Made by a program: the position numbers and the translations under genes. The notes under the pieces are model-generated. The model did no database searches and was not told where the DNA came from. It saw nothing but the letters and a program-made list of their open reading frames with translations. From assembly GCA_038211505.1 (NCBI GenBank), contig JBBQVO010000005.1:1-41393 (forward strand): 41,393 nt of DNA. Direction: 5' to 3'. Of the stretch, positions 7,505 through 16,472 are shown piece by piece. This DNA comes from JBBQVO01 sp038211505. GTDB taxonomy: Bacteria > Chloroflexota > Dehalococcoidia > DSTF01 > JACRBR01. The number at the start of each line of letters is the position of its first letter. The first letter of the stretch is position 1.

Positions 7505-9751
7505 CTAACGAAGATGGTACGGCACTTCGATAACGACCGTACGCGCCCGATCGAGCAGTGCGCTCTTGAGACGGCCGGCTTGCTGATTGTGGAGGTACCG
7601 CTGCCACGGCCAACGGGCGAGGTACTCTGGCAACACGACCGTCACGGTCTCACGCGGGTCGGCGCGGTCGAGCGCGTCCACGTACGACAGGATCGGCCCG
7701 AGCAGTGAGCGGAACTCCGATTCCACGATGACCAGCGGCACGTCCCTCACGTGCCGCTCCCATGCCTCGCGCAGTTCCGATGCGTCGTCGAGATCGTCGG
7801 TGACGTGCAGCGCCGTGACGTTCGTGGAGATCGATCGCGCGTACCCTGCCGCACGAGCAGTCGCGCGGTTGAACTCGTCGATCGGCAGGATCACCGGCTG
7901 GCCGTGACGCGCCGTGACGTCGATCAGCAGATCGTCGTCCGGCACGCTGAGCTCGCGTTCGATGCGGTGGTAGTATTTGCCGATCTGCGAGAACAGGAGC
8001 GCCAGCATGGCGATCGCGATGATCGTCAGCCACGCGCCGTGCGTGAACTTCGTCGCCGCAATGATCACGGCCACGACGCCGGTGGAGACAGCGCCGACGA
8101 CGTTGATCACCGACGCGCGCTGCCAGCCCGGCTCCCTGTTCCGCCGCCAGTGGATCACCATGCCCGTCTGCGACAGCGTGAAGCCGACGAAGACGCCGAC
8201 GGCATACAGCGGGATCAGCTTGTGCGTATCCGCAGAGAAGATGATAAGAAGCACGACCGACGCCGCCGACAACACCATGATCCCGTTTGAGTAGCCCAGC
8301 CGGTCGCCGCGAAACCCGAAGATGCGCGGCACGTACTTGTCGCGCGCCATCACGGACGCGAGCGCCGGCAGTCCGGCGAAGCTCGTGTTCGCGGCAAGCA
8401 CGAGGATCAGCGCCGTCGCCACCTGCACGACGTAGAACATCGGCCCGCCCGCGAACACCGCATCGCCGATCTGCGCGACGACGGTCTTCGTCTCGGACGG
8501 ATAGACATGGATCTCGTGCGCGAGCACCGTCAAGCTGACGAAGATTACCGTCAGGATGCCCGCCATCCACGACAGCGTCGTGGCGGCGTTCTTCCACGAT
8601 GGTTCCTTGAACGCCGGCACGCCGTTCGAGATCGCCTCGATCCCCGTCAGCGCCGTCGCACCGGACGAGAACGCCCGCAGGATCAAGAATAGCGTGATCG
8701 ACTCTGTGCCCGGCGTGATCGCCTCATCGTGCGGCACGGCGTGGATATCGCCGAGCGCGACGCGCACGAGGCCGACGATGATCATGATGCCGAACGTCAC
8801 GAGAAAGAAGTACGTCGGGATGGCAAAGATCGAGCCTGACTCGCGGAGACCGCGCAGGTTTCCGATGGTCAGGAGGATGACGAACACGACCGCGATGATC
8901 ACACGCTCGTCGTGCAGGGACGGGATCGCCGACGTGATAGCGGCGACGCCGGCGGCGGTGCTGACGGCGACGGTGAGCGTATAGTCGACAACGAGCGATG
9001 CGCCGGCGATCAACCCCGGCGTCACGCCAAGATTGTCCATCGCCACCTTGTACGCGCCGCCGCCGTTCGGATAGGCGCGGATCGTCTGCCGGTACGACGT
9101 AGCGACGATCACGAGGAGCAGCGCGATCGCCGCGCTGATCGGGATCGAGTACGTCAGCGCAGCCGCCCCGGCGAGGATCAGGATCAGCAGGATCTCTTCC
9201 GTCGCGTACGCCGTCGAGGAGAGCGCGTCCGAGGCGAAGATCGCCAGCGCCTTCGTCTTGCTCAGCCGCTCTTCCGCCAGGCGTGACGACGCCAGCGGTG
9301 CGCCGACGAGCGTCCGCTTCGTCGCCCGCCAGACGCGTCCGGTGAGCGTGCGTGGCGCGTCGGCCACCTGCGTCGCGCGGATCGTGCCGGCGATATCGCC
9401 GCGTTCGAAGCGGCGCTCTCGGGCGCGCGTCAGGCGTGCGTAGCGCGAGCCCGGCTTGCTCCCCTGGTAGATCTCTGCCTGCGACTCCGGGTTGAATTCG
9501 GGCCGCCGCCTCGGCACCCGAACCGCGCGCGGCCGCGGCGCTTCCGCCTCGTCGGCGGCGGCGCGATCGGACGGCGTTGACGATTCGTCATGGTCGCGCC
9601 TCGCCAGTTCGTCGGCCCGATCCGCGCGATGCGCCGGGCGCGTGAGGCGCACCGCGTGCTGCCGGCCGTTACCCGGTCCGGCTCCTTCCATCACGGCGTC
9701 GGCGGGCCGTTCTTCGGCGGCGTCGTTGGTCTCGCCTTGATCGGTCGCCAA
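7505..9751 (-). CDS. KimA-type potassium importer (APC superfamily, KUP-like), copy 2
   Basis: A 748-residue paralogue of the gene downstream, with the same plan. It has a polar N-terminal extension of about 150 residues (again containing KPGSRYAR), about 12 membrane helices, and a USP-like C-terminal domain ending in VPYHLR. The K+-site residues of KimA are conserved (Asp175, Tyr182, Asp256, Tyr257 and the Glu in TGIEAISN). The start is a TTG (9749-9751), fixed by an AAGGAG ribosome site 7 bp upstream. It lies 91 bp upstream of copy 1 on the same strand and divergent from cimA, so the two importers probably share a transcript. The low similarity of the N-terminal extensions outside KPGSRYAR suggests an old duplication. 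Confidence 0.8.
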   Translation of the reverse strand: MATDQGETNDAAEERPADAVMEGAGPGNGRQHAVRLTRPAHRADRADELARRDHDESSTPSDRAAADEAEAPRPRAVRVPRRRPEFNPESQAEIYQGSKPGSRYARLTRARERRFERGDIAGTIRATQVADAPRTLTGRVWRATKRTLVGAPLASSRLAEERLSKTKALAIFASDALSSTAYATEEILLILILAGAAALTYSIPISAAIALLLVIVATSYRQTIRAYPNGGGAYKVAMDNLGVTPGLIAGASLVVDYTLTVAVSTAAGVAAITSAIPSLHDERVIIAVVFVILLTIGNLRGLRESGSIFAIPTYFFLVTFGIMIIVGLVRVALGDIHAVPHDEAITPGTESITLFLILRAFSSGATALTGIEAISNGVPAFKEPSWKNAATTLSWMAGILTVIFVSLTVLAHEIHVYPSETKTVVAQIGDAVFAGGPMFYVVQVATALILVLAANTSFAGLPALASVMARDKYVPRIFGFRGDRLGYSNGIMVLSAASVVLLIIFSADTHKLIPLYAVGVFVGFTLSQTGMVIHWRRNREPGWQRASVINVVGAVSTGVVAVIIAATKFTHGAWLTIIAIAMLALLFSQIGKYYHRIERELSVPDDDLLIDVTARHGQPVILPIDEFNRATARAAGYARSISTNVTALHVTDDLDDASELREAWERHVRDVPLVIVESEFRSLLGPILSYVDALDRADPRETVTVVLPEYLARWPWQRYLHNQQAGRLKSALLDRARTVVIEVPYHLR

Positions 9752-9856
9752 TCGTCGCTCCTTCGCACGAACGCCAATCCGTTAGTATCGCGTGAGAGAC
9801 GGTAAGTTGGAAGCGTCAACGGAAAAGACCGCCGCCGTCGCGTTCGCGAGATGTGT

Positions 9857-9862
9857 TAGAAT
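9857..9862 (+). promoter_or_regulatory. possible -10 element for the cimA leader
   Basis: TAGAAT preceded by TGTGT could act as an extended -10 box, placing the transcription start near 9869-9870, right at the ATG of the leader frame. No good -35 hexamer lies 16-18 bp upstream, so this is a weak call. Confidence 0.3.
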
Positions 9863-9870
9863 CGCGTCAC

Positions 9871-9954
9871 ATGATGACGATGACGACTCCTGAGGCGCTT
9901 ACAACCCGCGGTTCATCGCCGCGGGGCGCCATTGGCCGCCTATCTCCCCGATAG
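9871..9954 (+). CDS. possible leader peptide upstream of cimA (27 codons)
   Basis: An ATG-started frame of 27 codons ends at TAG (9952-9954), 49 bp before cimA. The peptide begins MMTMTTPEALTT, with five Thr in the first twelve residues, and has one Ile near its end. There is no ribosome site, but the possible -10 box at 9857 would make the message nearly leaderless. CimA opens the threonine-independent route to isoleucine, so a Thr-rich leader would make sense for attenuation. A hairpin, CCGCGG with CCGCGG (9906-9911, 9919-9924), lies inside it. No clear terminator or antiterminator pair is visible, so the peptide could equally be chance. Confidence 0.25.
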   Translation: MMTMTTPEALTTRGSSPRGAIGRLSPR

Positions 9955-10003
9955 ACAGGCCAACCGCCGGTGACGATACTGGCGTGACGAACAGGAGCGC
10001 TCC

Positions 10004-11593
10004 GTGAAACTCGAACTTTACGATACGACCCTGCGCGACGGCGCCCAGATGGAGGGCATGTCGCTCTCCGTCGAAGACAAACTCAAGATCACCCGTAAGC
10101 TCGATGAGCTCGGCGTCGACTACGTTGAGGGCGGTTGGCCCGGCAGCAACCCGAAGGACGCCGAGTTCTTCGTCCGCGCCCAATCATTGAACCTGCAGCA
10201 CGCCCGGCTCGTCGCATTCGGCGCGACGCGCAAAGCCGGCGGCGATGCAGCCACCGATCCGAACCTGCGCGCGCTGCTCGACGCGCGCACGCCCGTCGTC
10301 ACGCTCGTCGGCAAGACGCACGTGCTGCACGTCCGCGAAGTGATCGAGACATCGCTCGAAGAAAATCTGGCGATGATCGCCGACTCCGTCCGGATGATGG
10401 CCGACGCCGGGCGCGCCGTCTTCTTCGATGCCGAGCACTTCTTCGACGGCTTCTACGCCGATCGCGAATACGCGCTCCGCTGCCTGACGGCGGCCGCCAG
10501 CGCCGGCGCCGGCTGCCTCGTGCTCTGCGACACCAACGGCGGCATGACGACGAAGCAGCTCGTCGACGCGATCCACGCGGTGCAGGCGGCCATCGATGCG
10601 CCGCTCGGCATTCACACGCACAACGATGCCGAGCTCGCGGTAGCCAACACGCTCGCCGCCGTCGATGCAGGCGTGCAGCAGGTGCAGGCCTGCGTCAATG
10701 GCTACGGCGAGCGCTGCGGCAACGCCAACCTGCTGAGCATCATCGCCAACCTCAAGCTGAAATTCGGCCGTGACGTCGTGAGCGACGAGCAGCTGGCGAT
10801 GCTCACCGACGTCAGCCACTACGTCAGCGAGATCGTCAACCTGGTGCCGAACCCGTATGCGCCGTACGTCGGCACGAGCGCCTTCGCGCACAAGGGCGGC
10901 CTGCACGTCGCCGCCGTCCTCAAGAACGACGTCAGTTATCAGCACGTGCCGCCGGAGAGCGTTGGCAACGCGCGCCGACTTCTCGTGTCGGACCTCGGCG
11001 GCAGCAGCGGCGTCCGCCAGAAGCTGAAGGAGCGCGGCTTCGAGTTCGAAGTGTCGCGCGAAGAAGCGCGCGCGCTCCAAGAGCTGGTGAACGCCGCCGA
11101 ATCGAAGGGCTACGCCTTCGAGAGCGCCGAAGCGTCGTTCGAGATGCTCGTCCGCCGGTCGCGCGTTGGCTACACCGTGCCATTCGAGCTCGACGACTTC
11201 TGGATCGTCGAGCGCAGCGCCCAGGCGACGGCATCGCACGATCGCGAGATGCAGGCCGAGGCGATGGTGAAGGTGCGCATCGAAGGCAAACTGCTTCAGA
11301 CCGCCGCCGAAGGCAACGGCCCCGTCAACGCGCTCGACGCCGCGGTGCGCAAAGCGCTCGTCGAATACTTCCCGGCGATCTACGCCGTGAAGCTCGTCGA
11401 CTTCAAAGTCCGCATCATCGACAGCGCCGCCGGCACCAGCGCCAGCGTCCGCGTGCTGATCGAGTCGACAGACGGCGAGCACTTCTGGACGACCGTCGGC
11501 GCCAGCACCGACCTGATCGAAGCATCGTGGCTCGCCCTCGCCGACTCCCTCGAATACTTCATCATCAAACGCGCCGGCTGGCTACCCGGATAA
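10004..11593 (+). CDS. cimA: (R)-citramalate synthase
   Basis: A 529-residue member of the LeuA/HMGL-like acyltransferase family, of the length and layout of TIGR00977 citramalate/2-isopropylmalate-like synthases. It condenses pyruvate with acetyl-CoA to (R)-citramalate, the first step of the threonine-independent isoleucine pathway. The N-terminal TIM barrel starts YDTTLRDGAQMEG, with Arg and Asp at the metal and substrate site. GIHTHNDAELAVANT supplies the metal-binding His-x-His, and VNGYGERCGNANL is the conserved family block. The C-terminal 130 residues form the LeuA dimer/regulatory domain, the usual site of isoleucine feedback. The start is a GTG with AGGAG about 7 bp upstream. It is a single gene, divergent from the permease pair. 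No leuCD genes are in view. Confidence 0.93.
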   Translation: MKLELYDTTLRDGAQMEGMSLSVEDKLKITRKLDELGVDYVEGGWPGSNPKDAEFFVRAQSLNLQHARLVAFGATRKAGGDAATDPNLRALLDARTPVVTLVGKTHVLHVREVIETSLEENLAMIADSVRMMADAGRAVFFDAEHFFDGFYADREYALRCLTAAASAGAGCLVLCDTNGGMTTKQLVDAIHAVQAAIDAPLGIHTHNDAELAVANTLAAVDAGVQQVQACVNGYGERCGNANLLSIIANLKLKFGRDVVSDEQLAMLTDVSHYVSEIVNLVPNPYAPYVGTSAFAHKGGLHVAAVLKNDVSYQHVPPESVGNARRLLVSDLGGSSGVRQKLKERGFEFEVSREEARALQELVNAAESKGYAFESAEASFEMLVRRSRVGYTVPFELDDFWIVERSAQATASHDREMQAEAMVKVRIEGKLLQTAAEGNGPVNALDAAVRKALVEYFPAIYAVKLVDFKVRIIDSAAGTSASVRVLIESTDGEHFWTTVGASTDLIEASWLALADSLEYFIIKRAGWLPG

Positions 11594-11656
11594 CGTGCCC
11601 CAGGATCGGTCGCCAAACGCACCGGCGCGCACGTCAACGCGATCAAAACGCAACAT

Positions 11657-11840
11657 GTAGCGCGGGCGTTTCAGCCCGCGCGGGGCACGCGAGTGAGCGT
11701 GTCCGCGAAGATGCGCAGCGCACCAAAACGCGATCATGTAGCGCGGGCGTTCCAGCCCGCGCGGGAGCGCGAGCGAGCGTCGCGACGAGCACGCGACCGC
11801 ATCAACACGCGAAGGTGTAGCGCAGGCTTTCCAGCCCGCG
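11657..11840 (+). repeat. cluster of three GTAG-headed palindromic (REP-type) repeats
   Basis: Three copies of GTAG followed by the stem CGCGGGC / GCCCGCG around a 6-nt loop lie at 11657-11680, 11738-11761 and 11817-11840 (the third has one mismatch). Their starts are 81 and 79 bp apart, and the spacers are also alike (CGCGAG.GAGCGT, then ACGCGA before the next GTAG). REP elements moved by RAYT-type Y1 transposases typically have a GTAG head and a palindrome. No such transposase gene is in this window. The stretch 11594-12032 holds no convincing gene. Confidence 0.75.
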
Positions 11841-11908
11841 CGGGGTCGAGGGCTATCATCGCGACGAAGACTCCAGCCGCCTTCATCACTCGCGTCTCCC
11901 CTTCTCCC

Positions 11909-11932
11909 CTCTGTGTCCTCTGTGGATCCCCC
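11909..11932 (-). repeat. dispersed repeat, GGATCCACAGAGGACACAG family
   Basis: The plus-strand text reads CTCTGTGTCCTCTGTGGATC plus a C run. The same unit occurs in both arms of the inverted repeat at 29407-29521 and, in degenerate form, at 25991-26030. It is a short non-coding dispersed repeat. Confidence 0.5.
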
Positions 11933-12032
11933 TCCCGACACCCAAGGTTAACGCCCGCTTTACCGATTGACCGCCAGCGTTTCATACGCCCCGACTATCA
12001 TCGCCACATCGGATCGGGGGATCAGATGGGAC

Positions 12033-12326
12033 ATGAGCGGCATGATGGAGCGGCTGATCAGGCGTCCGGCGATCCGGCGGTGGAACGAACCGATCGCGCC
12101 TCGCGCGAGCGTCCGCAGCGGCGCCATGCATCGACTGCGCCCACGTCACGTCGGCATCGCGATACTCATCGCCGCGCTGCTGATGTTCCCGGCGGCGCTC
12201 ATGTTCGCCACATTCGCCGCCGCCGGCAGCGCATCGTGCGACGCTGGCACGGCGACCCGCGCCTGTTGCATCGAGTACGCGCAAGATGACATGGCGGCAG
12301 CCGCCTGCGATCAGATCGCGCCCTGA
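12033..12326 (+). CDS. small secreted or anchored Cys-containing protein, function unknown
   Basis: A frame of 97 codons from ATG 12033. Its third codon positions are strongly G/C, as in neighbouring genes. From the internal Met at 12126 the protein begins with a basic stretch and a hydrophobic segment (GIAILIAALLMFPAALMF), followed by a short tail with four Cys (SCD, RACC, AAC). This looks like a signal peptide or single anchor with a disulfide-rich outer tail. No strong ribosome site decides between starts at 12033, 12042 and 12126. No family was recognised. Confidence 0.45.
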   Translation: MSGMMERLIRRPAIRRWNEPIAPRASVRSGAMHRLRPRHVGIAILIAALLMFPAALMFATFAAAGSASCDAGTATRACCIEYAQDDMAAAACDQIAP

Positions 12327-12349
12327 TCAGCGATGCACGTGCACAACGA

Positions 12350-12379
12350 GAAGGGAGGAGCCGTTCGACTCCTCCCTTC
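12350..12379 (-). terminator. hairpin terminator between convergent genes
   Basis: An 11-bp perfect stem, GAAGGGAGGAG with CTCCTCCCTTC, with an 8-nt loop, lies 24 bp past the stop of the ABC permease gene and 23 bp past the small plus-strand gene. The minus-strand side is followed by TCGTTGTG, weakly T-rich. It probably ends the ABC transporter transcript and may act in both directions. Confidence 0.65.
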
Positions 12380-12403
12380 GACGTCTCGCTTCCGACTCCG
12401 TAG

Positions 12404-15400
12404 CTACTCGTAACGGAGTGCATCCGCGACCGGCACGTTGGCCGCCCCGCGGCTTGGCCACCACGTCATCAACAGCGAGAAGAAGAACGCGATGGCCGCG
12501 AATCCGATGACGCTGAACCACGGAATCGTGAAGTTCGCCCCGAGGTCGGCGAACTGCCCTGACGTCATCAGATTGCGAGCGGCGATCGTCCCGCCGACGA
12601 CGCCGGACAGAATGCCCATCAGCGCGACGAAGCTCGACTCCAGCACGAACGTCAACGCCACGCTGCCACTCTGGTAGCCGATCGCCCGCAACATGCCGAT
12701 TTGCTGGCGTCGCTCGACGACCGAGCGGAAGGCGATGACGCCGAGCGAGATGATGCCGACGAACAGGCCGAGCGCCATGAACGCCTCGAACATCTGGTTG
12801 AACGCCTTGTCCTGGGCGACGCTGTCATCGATCAGCGTCTTGATCGAGTCCGCCTGCACGCCCTTCGTCGTCAGCGCTGATTCGATCTGCTTCGCCGCCG
12901 TCTTCGCGTTGACGCCGTTCTGCAGGCGAATGTACGTGCGCTGGTAATCCGGCGCGCCGAAGACGGGCGCGTACGTGGCGGCGTTGACGTAGATGCCACC
13001 CTGGGTGTTCGCGTCGAGCTTCAGCGCCAGGATGCCGATGACCGTGACCGTGCCAGTTTTGCCCGTCACCGGATTTTCGATCTGCAGGTCGAATGCCTTG
13101 AACGTGTGATCGGTCACGGTGACCTCACGCTGCCAGCCGACGTTGTTGAAGTCCGTGCCGTCGAGGATCGCCAGGTTCGGCTGCGTCCGCACGGAATCGA
13201 AGACGGCGCGATCGGTGTAGCCGTTCGCGTGCGCGTCCAGCACCGACGACGGATTCGAGAGGAATGCGTCATCAGCCGCAATCACGGGGTAGTTGTCGAA
13301 CGCCTGACCCTTGTCGGCCTGCCGCACCTTCTGCTCGCCCGTGGACGTCGTCACGCGCCCGACAACGTCGATTTGTTGAGCGACAGGGGCCCGGGCGCCG
13401 ACGAGCGCCTCCTTGATGTCGCCGACCGGGTTGTTGCGGTTCGCCGTGGCGACGACATTCCAGCCGCCGTCTCCGGACTTGCCGGCCGTCTTCGCCGTGA
13501 AGTTCGCGTTGATGATGCTGAACACGGTCAGCGAGAAGATAATCAGCGCGAACATGGCGATCGTCATGCCCGTGCGAAAGCCGTTGGCCAGCGGATACGC
13601 CACGCCCATCTTGAGCGCGGGCGCCAGCCGCGGGAAGCGCGCCGCCGCGAACGAGGCTGCGGTGACGATCGCCGCGACGCCGGCGAACACGAACATCAGC
13701 TTGCCGACGCCGTCGCCCTTGTTGCCCAGCCCAATGCCCGCGGCGACGAAGCCGGCCGTCGTCAGTCCGGCGATGATCGCCACGCGGAAGCGGGCGTTGC
13801 CGCTAGTGCGGAAGAGCGTCGTCAGCAGCCGCGCGTTGAAGATGATGATCAGCGTGAAGCCGATGACGGTCATGATGCCCGCCATCAGAAACATCTCGAT
13901 ATCGCCCTTCAGCGGCGTGCCGAGTATCTTCGCCCCGATATTCGTCGGCGACAGCCAGTACATCAGCAGCCAGGCGCCGACAAGTGTCCAGGTCAAACGA
14001 CCGGGTGCCTTGTAGTACGCCGCGATCTGCGCGATGCACAGCGGGATCAGCGAGAACCCAAAGCCGGCGAGGAACTCCGAGCCGCCGTTGCCACCGCTGG
14101 CGCCGAGCAGGCTCAGCAGCGCCAGCGCGATGCCGATCGGTGCGATGATCCACGCCCACGCCAGGCCGATGCCTTTGCGGAAGAGGAACCAAATGCCGAG
14201 CGGCGGGAAGATCATCGACGGGACGCCGATCGCCACCCACTTCCAGTTGGTCTTGCGCTTCGGCTGCCGGCGGTCGTCGTCATCGGTGCCGCGAATCGCG
14301 GCGACGATGTTCACGTTCGACACCTTCATCGATGAGATGACGACGGTGATGAACGTTACGACGACGCCGAGGCAGTAGCTGACGACCAGCGACCGCACGG
14401 TCACATGCGCCGTGATGAACGACCCGCCACCGCCGAGCCCGACCTGCAAGATGCCGAGGATCAGCGCCATCGCGGCCGCGACGCCGAGCGCGGCGCCGAC
14501 CATGCCGGCGAGCACGCTGTACGCCATCCCTTCCGACATGAACGACTGGACGAGGTTGCCCTTCTGCGCGCCGACGGCGCGCGCCATCCCCATCTCCGGC
14601 TTCCGCTCCGCCGCGAGCATCACGAAGATCATGAAGATCAGCAGGACGCCGGATGCGATGGAGAACAGCCCGAGCACGAGGAAGAGCGTCGTGAAGATGT
14701 TGCCGAACTTCTGCGCCGCGTCGACAGAGTCCTTCTTGAACGTCTCGACCTTCACATTCCGGACGCCCGTCCCGAGCGCGTCCTTGCCTGCCGGCGTGCT
14801 TACGAAGGACTGCAGGCGAGCCGCGGCGGCGTCGGCGTGCGGCAACGTGTCGCGGACGCCGCCCTTCAGCGAAATGCTGACCTGATTCACGTGGCCGCCG
14901 TGTCCGGTCCACTCCTGCACCGTCGCAAGACGCAGGACGGCGCCGCCCGGCGTGCGCGGGTCAGGCGCGTTCGTCGAGCCGCTGGCGATTTCGTCTTTGA
15001 CAATGCCGGCGACGTGGACGTCGTGTGCCGCACCGCCGACGAAGATGCTCACGGTGTCGCCGAGCTTCGCGTCGAGTTGATCGGCCGCGCGGTTGCTGAG
15101 CAGGACGTCGGTCTCTTGCAGCGTCTTCAAGTCGAAACGCCCGCCGCTGGTCAGTCGCAGCCCTCCCTCGTGGTCGAGGCGCGCGGCGTCGATGCCGCTC
15201 AGTTGCACCGTCGGCTCCGAGAGCTTCGTGCGCTGATCCTGCACCGCCGCCGGCTCAAACAAGAACGGCACGAAGCCGTCGATGTCCGGATCGCCCGCGA
15301 ACGTCTGCTCGAGGACGCTCGCGGCGCTCTCCTTGAAATACACCTGATTGATCGCGGCCGCCGCGCCCGGTTCGTGCGACGTGCTGTCGCCGTACGGGTT

Positions 15401-15685
15401 GAGTGTTAGGTCCGTGCGCTGGAGGTCGTCGAAGGAGAGTTTGCTGATCGAGTAGTCGATCGTGTCCCCGGTGGAGAACGCGGCGGTGGTGATCAGCGTC
15501 GCCAGCATCAAGCCGACGACGACAAGTCCCGTCTGCAGCCCGCGCCGCGGCAGATTGCGCAGCCCCATCTTGAACATCACGCGGTTGGTGATGAAGACGA
15601 AAGCGACGCTCGCAAGCGCGACCGTAAAGATCGCGACGAGCACGTACATGATGGTGGTCATCGAGAGGCCGAATAGCTCATTCAT
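12404..15685 (-). CDS. ABC transporter permease with two FtsX units (MacB/LolC-like)
   Basis: A 1093-residue membrane protein built as two FtsX-type halves. The first half has an N-terminal helix (about 10-32), a MacB-like outer domain (about 55-300), and three helices around 335-450 containing the RKPEMGMARAVGAQ coupling motif. The middle (about 490-690) adds several extra helices. The second half has another outer domain (about 715-935) and a final three-helix FtsX unit with RRQQIGMLRAIGYQSG. Proteins of this type work as mechanotransmitters for lipoprotein or peptide export, or for antibiotic resistance, not as classical importers. The start lies 1 bp after the stop of the ATPase gene (TAACATG), so the pair is coupled. 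Having both halves in one chain means one polypeptide may replace the usual permease dimer. Confidence 0.9.
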   Translation of the reverse strand: MNELFGLSMTTIMYVLVAIFTVALASVAFVFITNRVMFKMGLRNLPRRGLQTGLVVVGLMLATLITTAAFSTGDTIDYSISKLSFDDLQRTDLTLNPYGDSTSHEPGAAAAINQVYFKESAASVLEQTFAGDPDIDGFVPFLFEPAAVQDQRTKLSEPTVQLSGIDAARLDHEGGLRLTSGGRFDLKTLQETDVLLSNRAADQLDAKLGDTVSIFVGGAAHDVHVAGIVKDEIASGSTNAPDPRTPGGAVLRLATVQEWTGHGGHVNQVSISLKGGVRDTLPHADAAAARLQSFVSTPAGKDALGTGVRNVKVETFKKDSVDAAQKFGNIFTTLFLVLGLFSIASGVLLIFMIFVMLAAERKPEMGMARAVGAQKGNLVQSFMSEGMAYSVLAGMVGAALGVAAAMALILGILQVGLGGGGSFITAHVTVRSLVVSYCLGVVVTFITVVISSMKVSNVNIVAAIRGTDDDDRRQPKRKTNWKWVAIGVPSMIFPPLGIWFLFRKGIGLAWAWIIAPIGIALALLSLLGASGGNGGSEFLAGFGFSLIPLCIAQIAAYYKAPGRLTWTLVGAWLLMYWLSPTNIGAKILGTPLKGDIEMFLMAGIMTVIGFTLIIIFNARLLTTLFRTSGNARFRVAIIAGLTTAGFVAAGIGLGNKGDGVGKLMFVFAGVAAIVTAASFAAARFPRLAPALKMGVAYPLANGFRTGMTIAMFALIIFSLTVFSIINANFTAKTAGKSGDGGWNVVATANRNNPVGDIKEALVGARAPVAQQIDVVGRVTTSTGEQKVRQADKGQAFDNYPVIAADDAFLSNPSSVLDAHANGYTDRAVFDSVRTQPNLAILDGTDFNNVGWQREVTVTDHTFKAFDLQIENPVTGKTGTVTVIGILALKLDANTQGGIYVNAATYAPVFGAPDYQRTYIRLQNGVNAKTAAKQIESALTTKGVQADSIKTLIDDSVAQDKAFNQMFEAFMALGLFVGIISLGVIAFRSVVERRQQIGMLRAIGYQSGSVALTFVLESSFVALMGILSGVVGGTIAARNLMTSGQFADLGANFTIPWFSVIGFAAIAFFFSLLMTWWPSRGAANVPVADALRYE

Positions 15686-15686
15686 G

Positions 15687-16472
15687 TTAGTTGCGCTCCT
15701 CGCCGACGATCAGGCCGTCGCTCATGTAGATGGTGCGGTGGCAGCGCTTGCCGACGCCGCCGTCGTGGGTCACGATGACGAATGTCTGGCCGTTGTCGGC
15801 GTTCAGCTCCTCCATCAGCGTCATGATGTCGTTCGCCGTGCGCGAGTCGAGCGCGCCCGTCGGTTCGTCGGCCCAGACGATGGCCGGGTCGTTGACGAGC
15901 GAGCGCGCGATCGTCACGCGCTGGCGCTGTCCGCCTGACAACTGCGACGGGCGGTTCTTCGCGCGGTCGGCGAGCCCGACACGCTCGAGCGCCGCCATCG
16001 CGCGCTTGCGCGCCTCGTCGGTGTTGACGCCGGAGACGACGAGCGGCAGCTCGACGTTCTCGACCGCCGAGAGCACCGGCAGCAGGTTGTAGGTCTGGAA
16101 GATGAAGCCCATGTTCTGGGCGCGGTACGTCGTCTTCTGCTTGTCGTTCATCGTCGCCAGGTCGGTGCCCGCGATGCGCACCGTGCCGGCGTCGATGCTG
16201 TCGAGGCCGCTCATGCAGTTGAGGAGCGTCGTCTTGCCACAACCCGACTGCCCCATGATCGCGACCATCTCGCTGCGCGGCACCTCAAGCGATACGCCGC
16301 GAAGCGCCTGCGTCTGGACGCCGCCGCTCGAGTACGTCTTCACGACATCGCTGATGTCAATGATCGTCGCCGCCGCCGCCGCGGCTTGAGCGGCGGCGGC
16401 GAGCACGCTGTTTGAGTCCGTCTTCTCTCGTTGTCTGCTAAATGCGAGCGCCATATCCATTTGTCCTTTCAT
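15687..16472 (-). CDS. ABC transporter ATP-binding protein (MacB/LolD family)
   Basis: A 261-residue ATPase with all core motifs: Walker A GQSGCGKTT (74-82), Q-loop Gln126 in FIFQTYNLLP, signature LSGGQRQRV (178-186), Walker B IVWADEPTGALDS (198-210), and H-loop His in VIVTHD. The EPTGALDS wording is typical of the LolD/MacB/FtsE group that pairs with FtsX-type permeases. The first 35 residues are an Ala-rich extension with no family match. An AAAGGA ribosome site lies just inside the first ATG, so translation may really begin at the Met codon 18 bp further in (16454). It is directly followed by its permease gene. Confidence 0.93.
   Translation of the reverse strand: MKGQMDMALAFSRQREKTDSNSVLAAAAQAAAAAATIIDISDVVKTYSSGGVQTQALRGVSLEVPRSEMVAIMGQSGCGKTTLLNCMSGLDSIDAGTVRIAGTDLATMNDKQKTTYRAQNMGFIFQTYNLLPVLSAVENVELPLVVSGVNTDEARKRAMAALERVGLADRAKNRPSQLSGGQRQRVTIARSLVNDPAIVWADEPTGALDSRTANDIMTLMEELNADNGQTFVIVTHDGGVGKRCHRTIYMSDGLIVGEERN

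Noticed and set aside
9752..9870. c-di-AMP (ydaO) riboswitch upstream of the KimA-like genes
   Set aside because: Expected because kimA is riboswitch-controlled in Bacillus, but the conserved blocks of that class are not visible upstream of either gene on the minus strand.
11657..11840. Three evenly spaced repeats considered as a CRISPR array
   Set aside because: The repeat is a 24-bp palindrome with a GTAG head, the spacers are related to each other, the third copy is degenerate, and the same unit occurs alone 22 kb away. No cas genes are present.
11582..11941. Minus-strand frame of 119 codons across the REP cluster
   Set aside because: Its translation is produced by the repeats themselves (RAGWKA and RGLERPRYM recur) and it has no independent coding signal.
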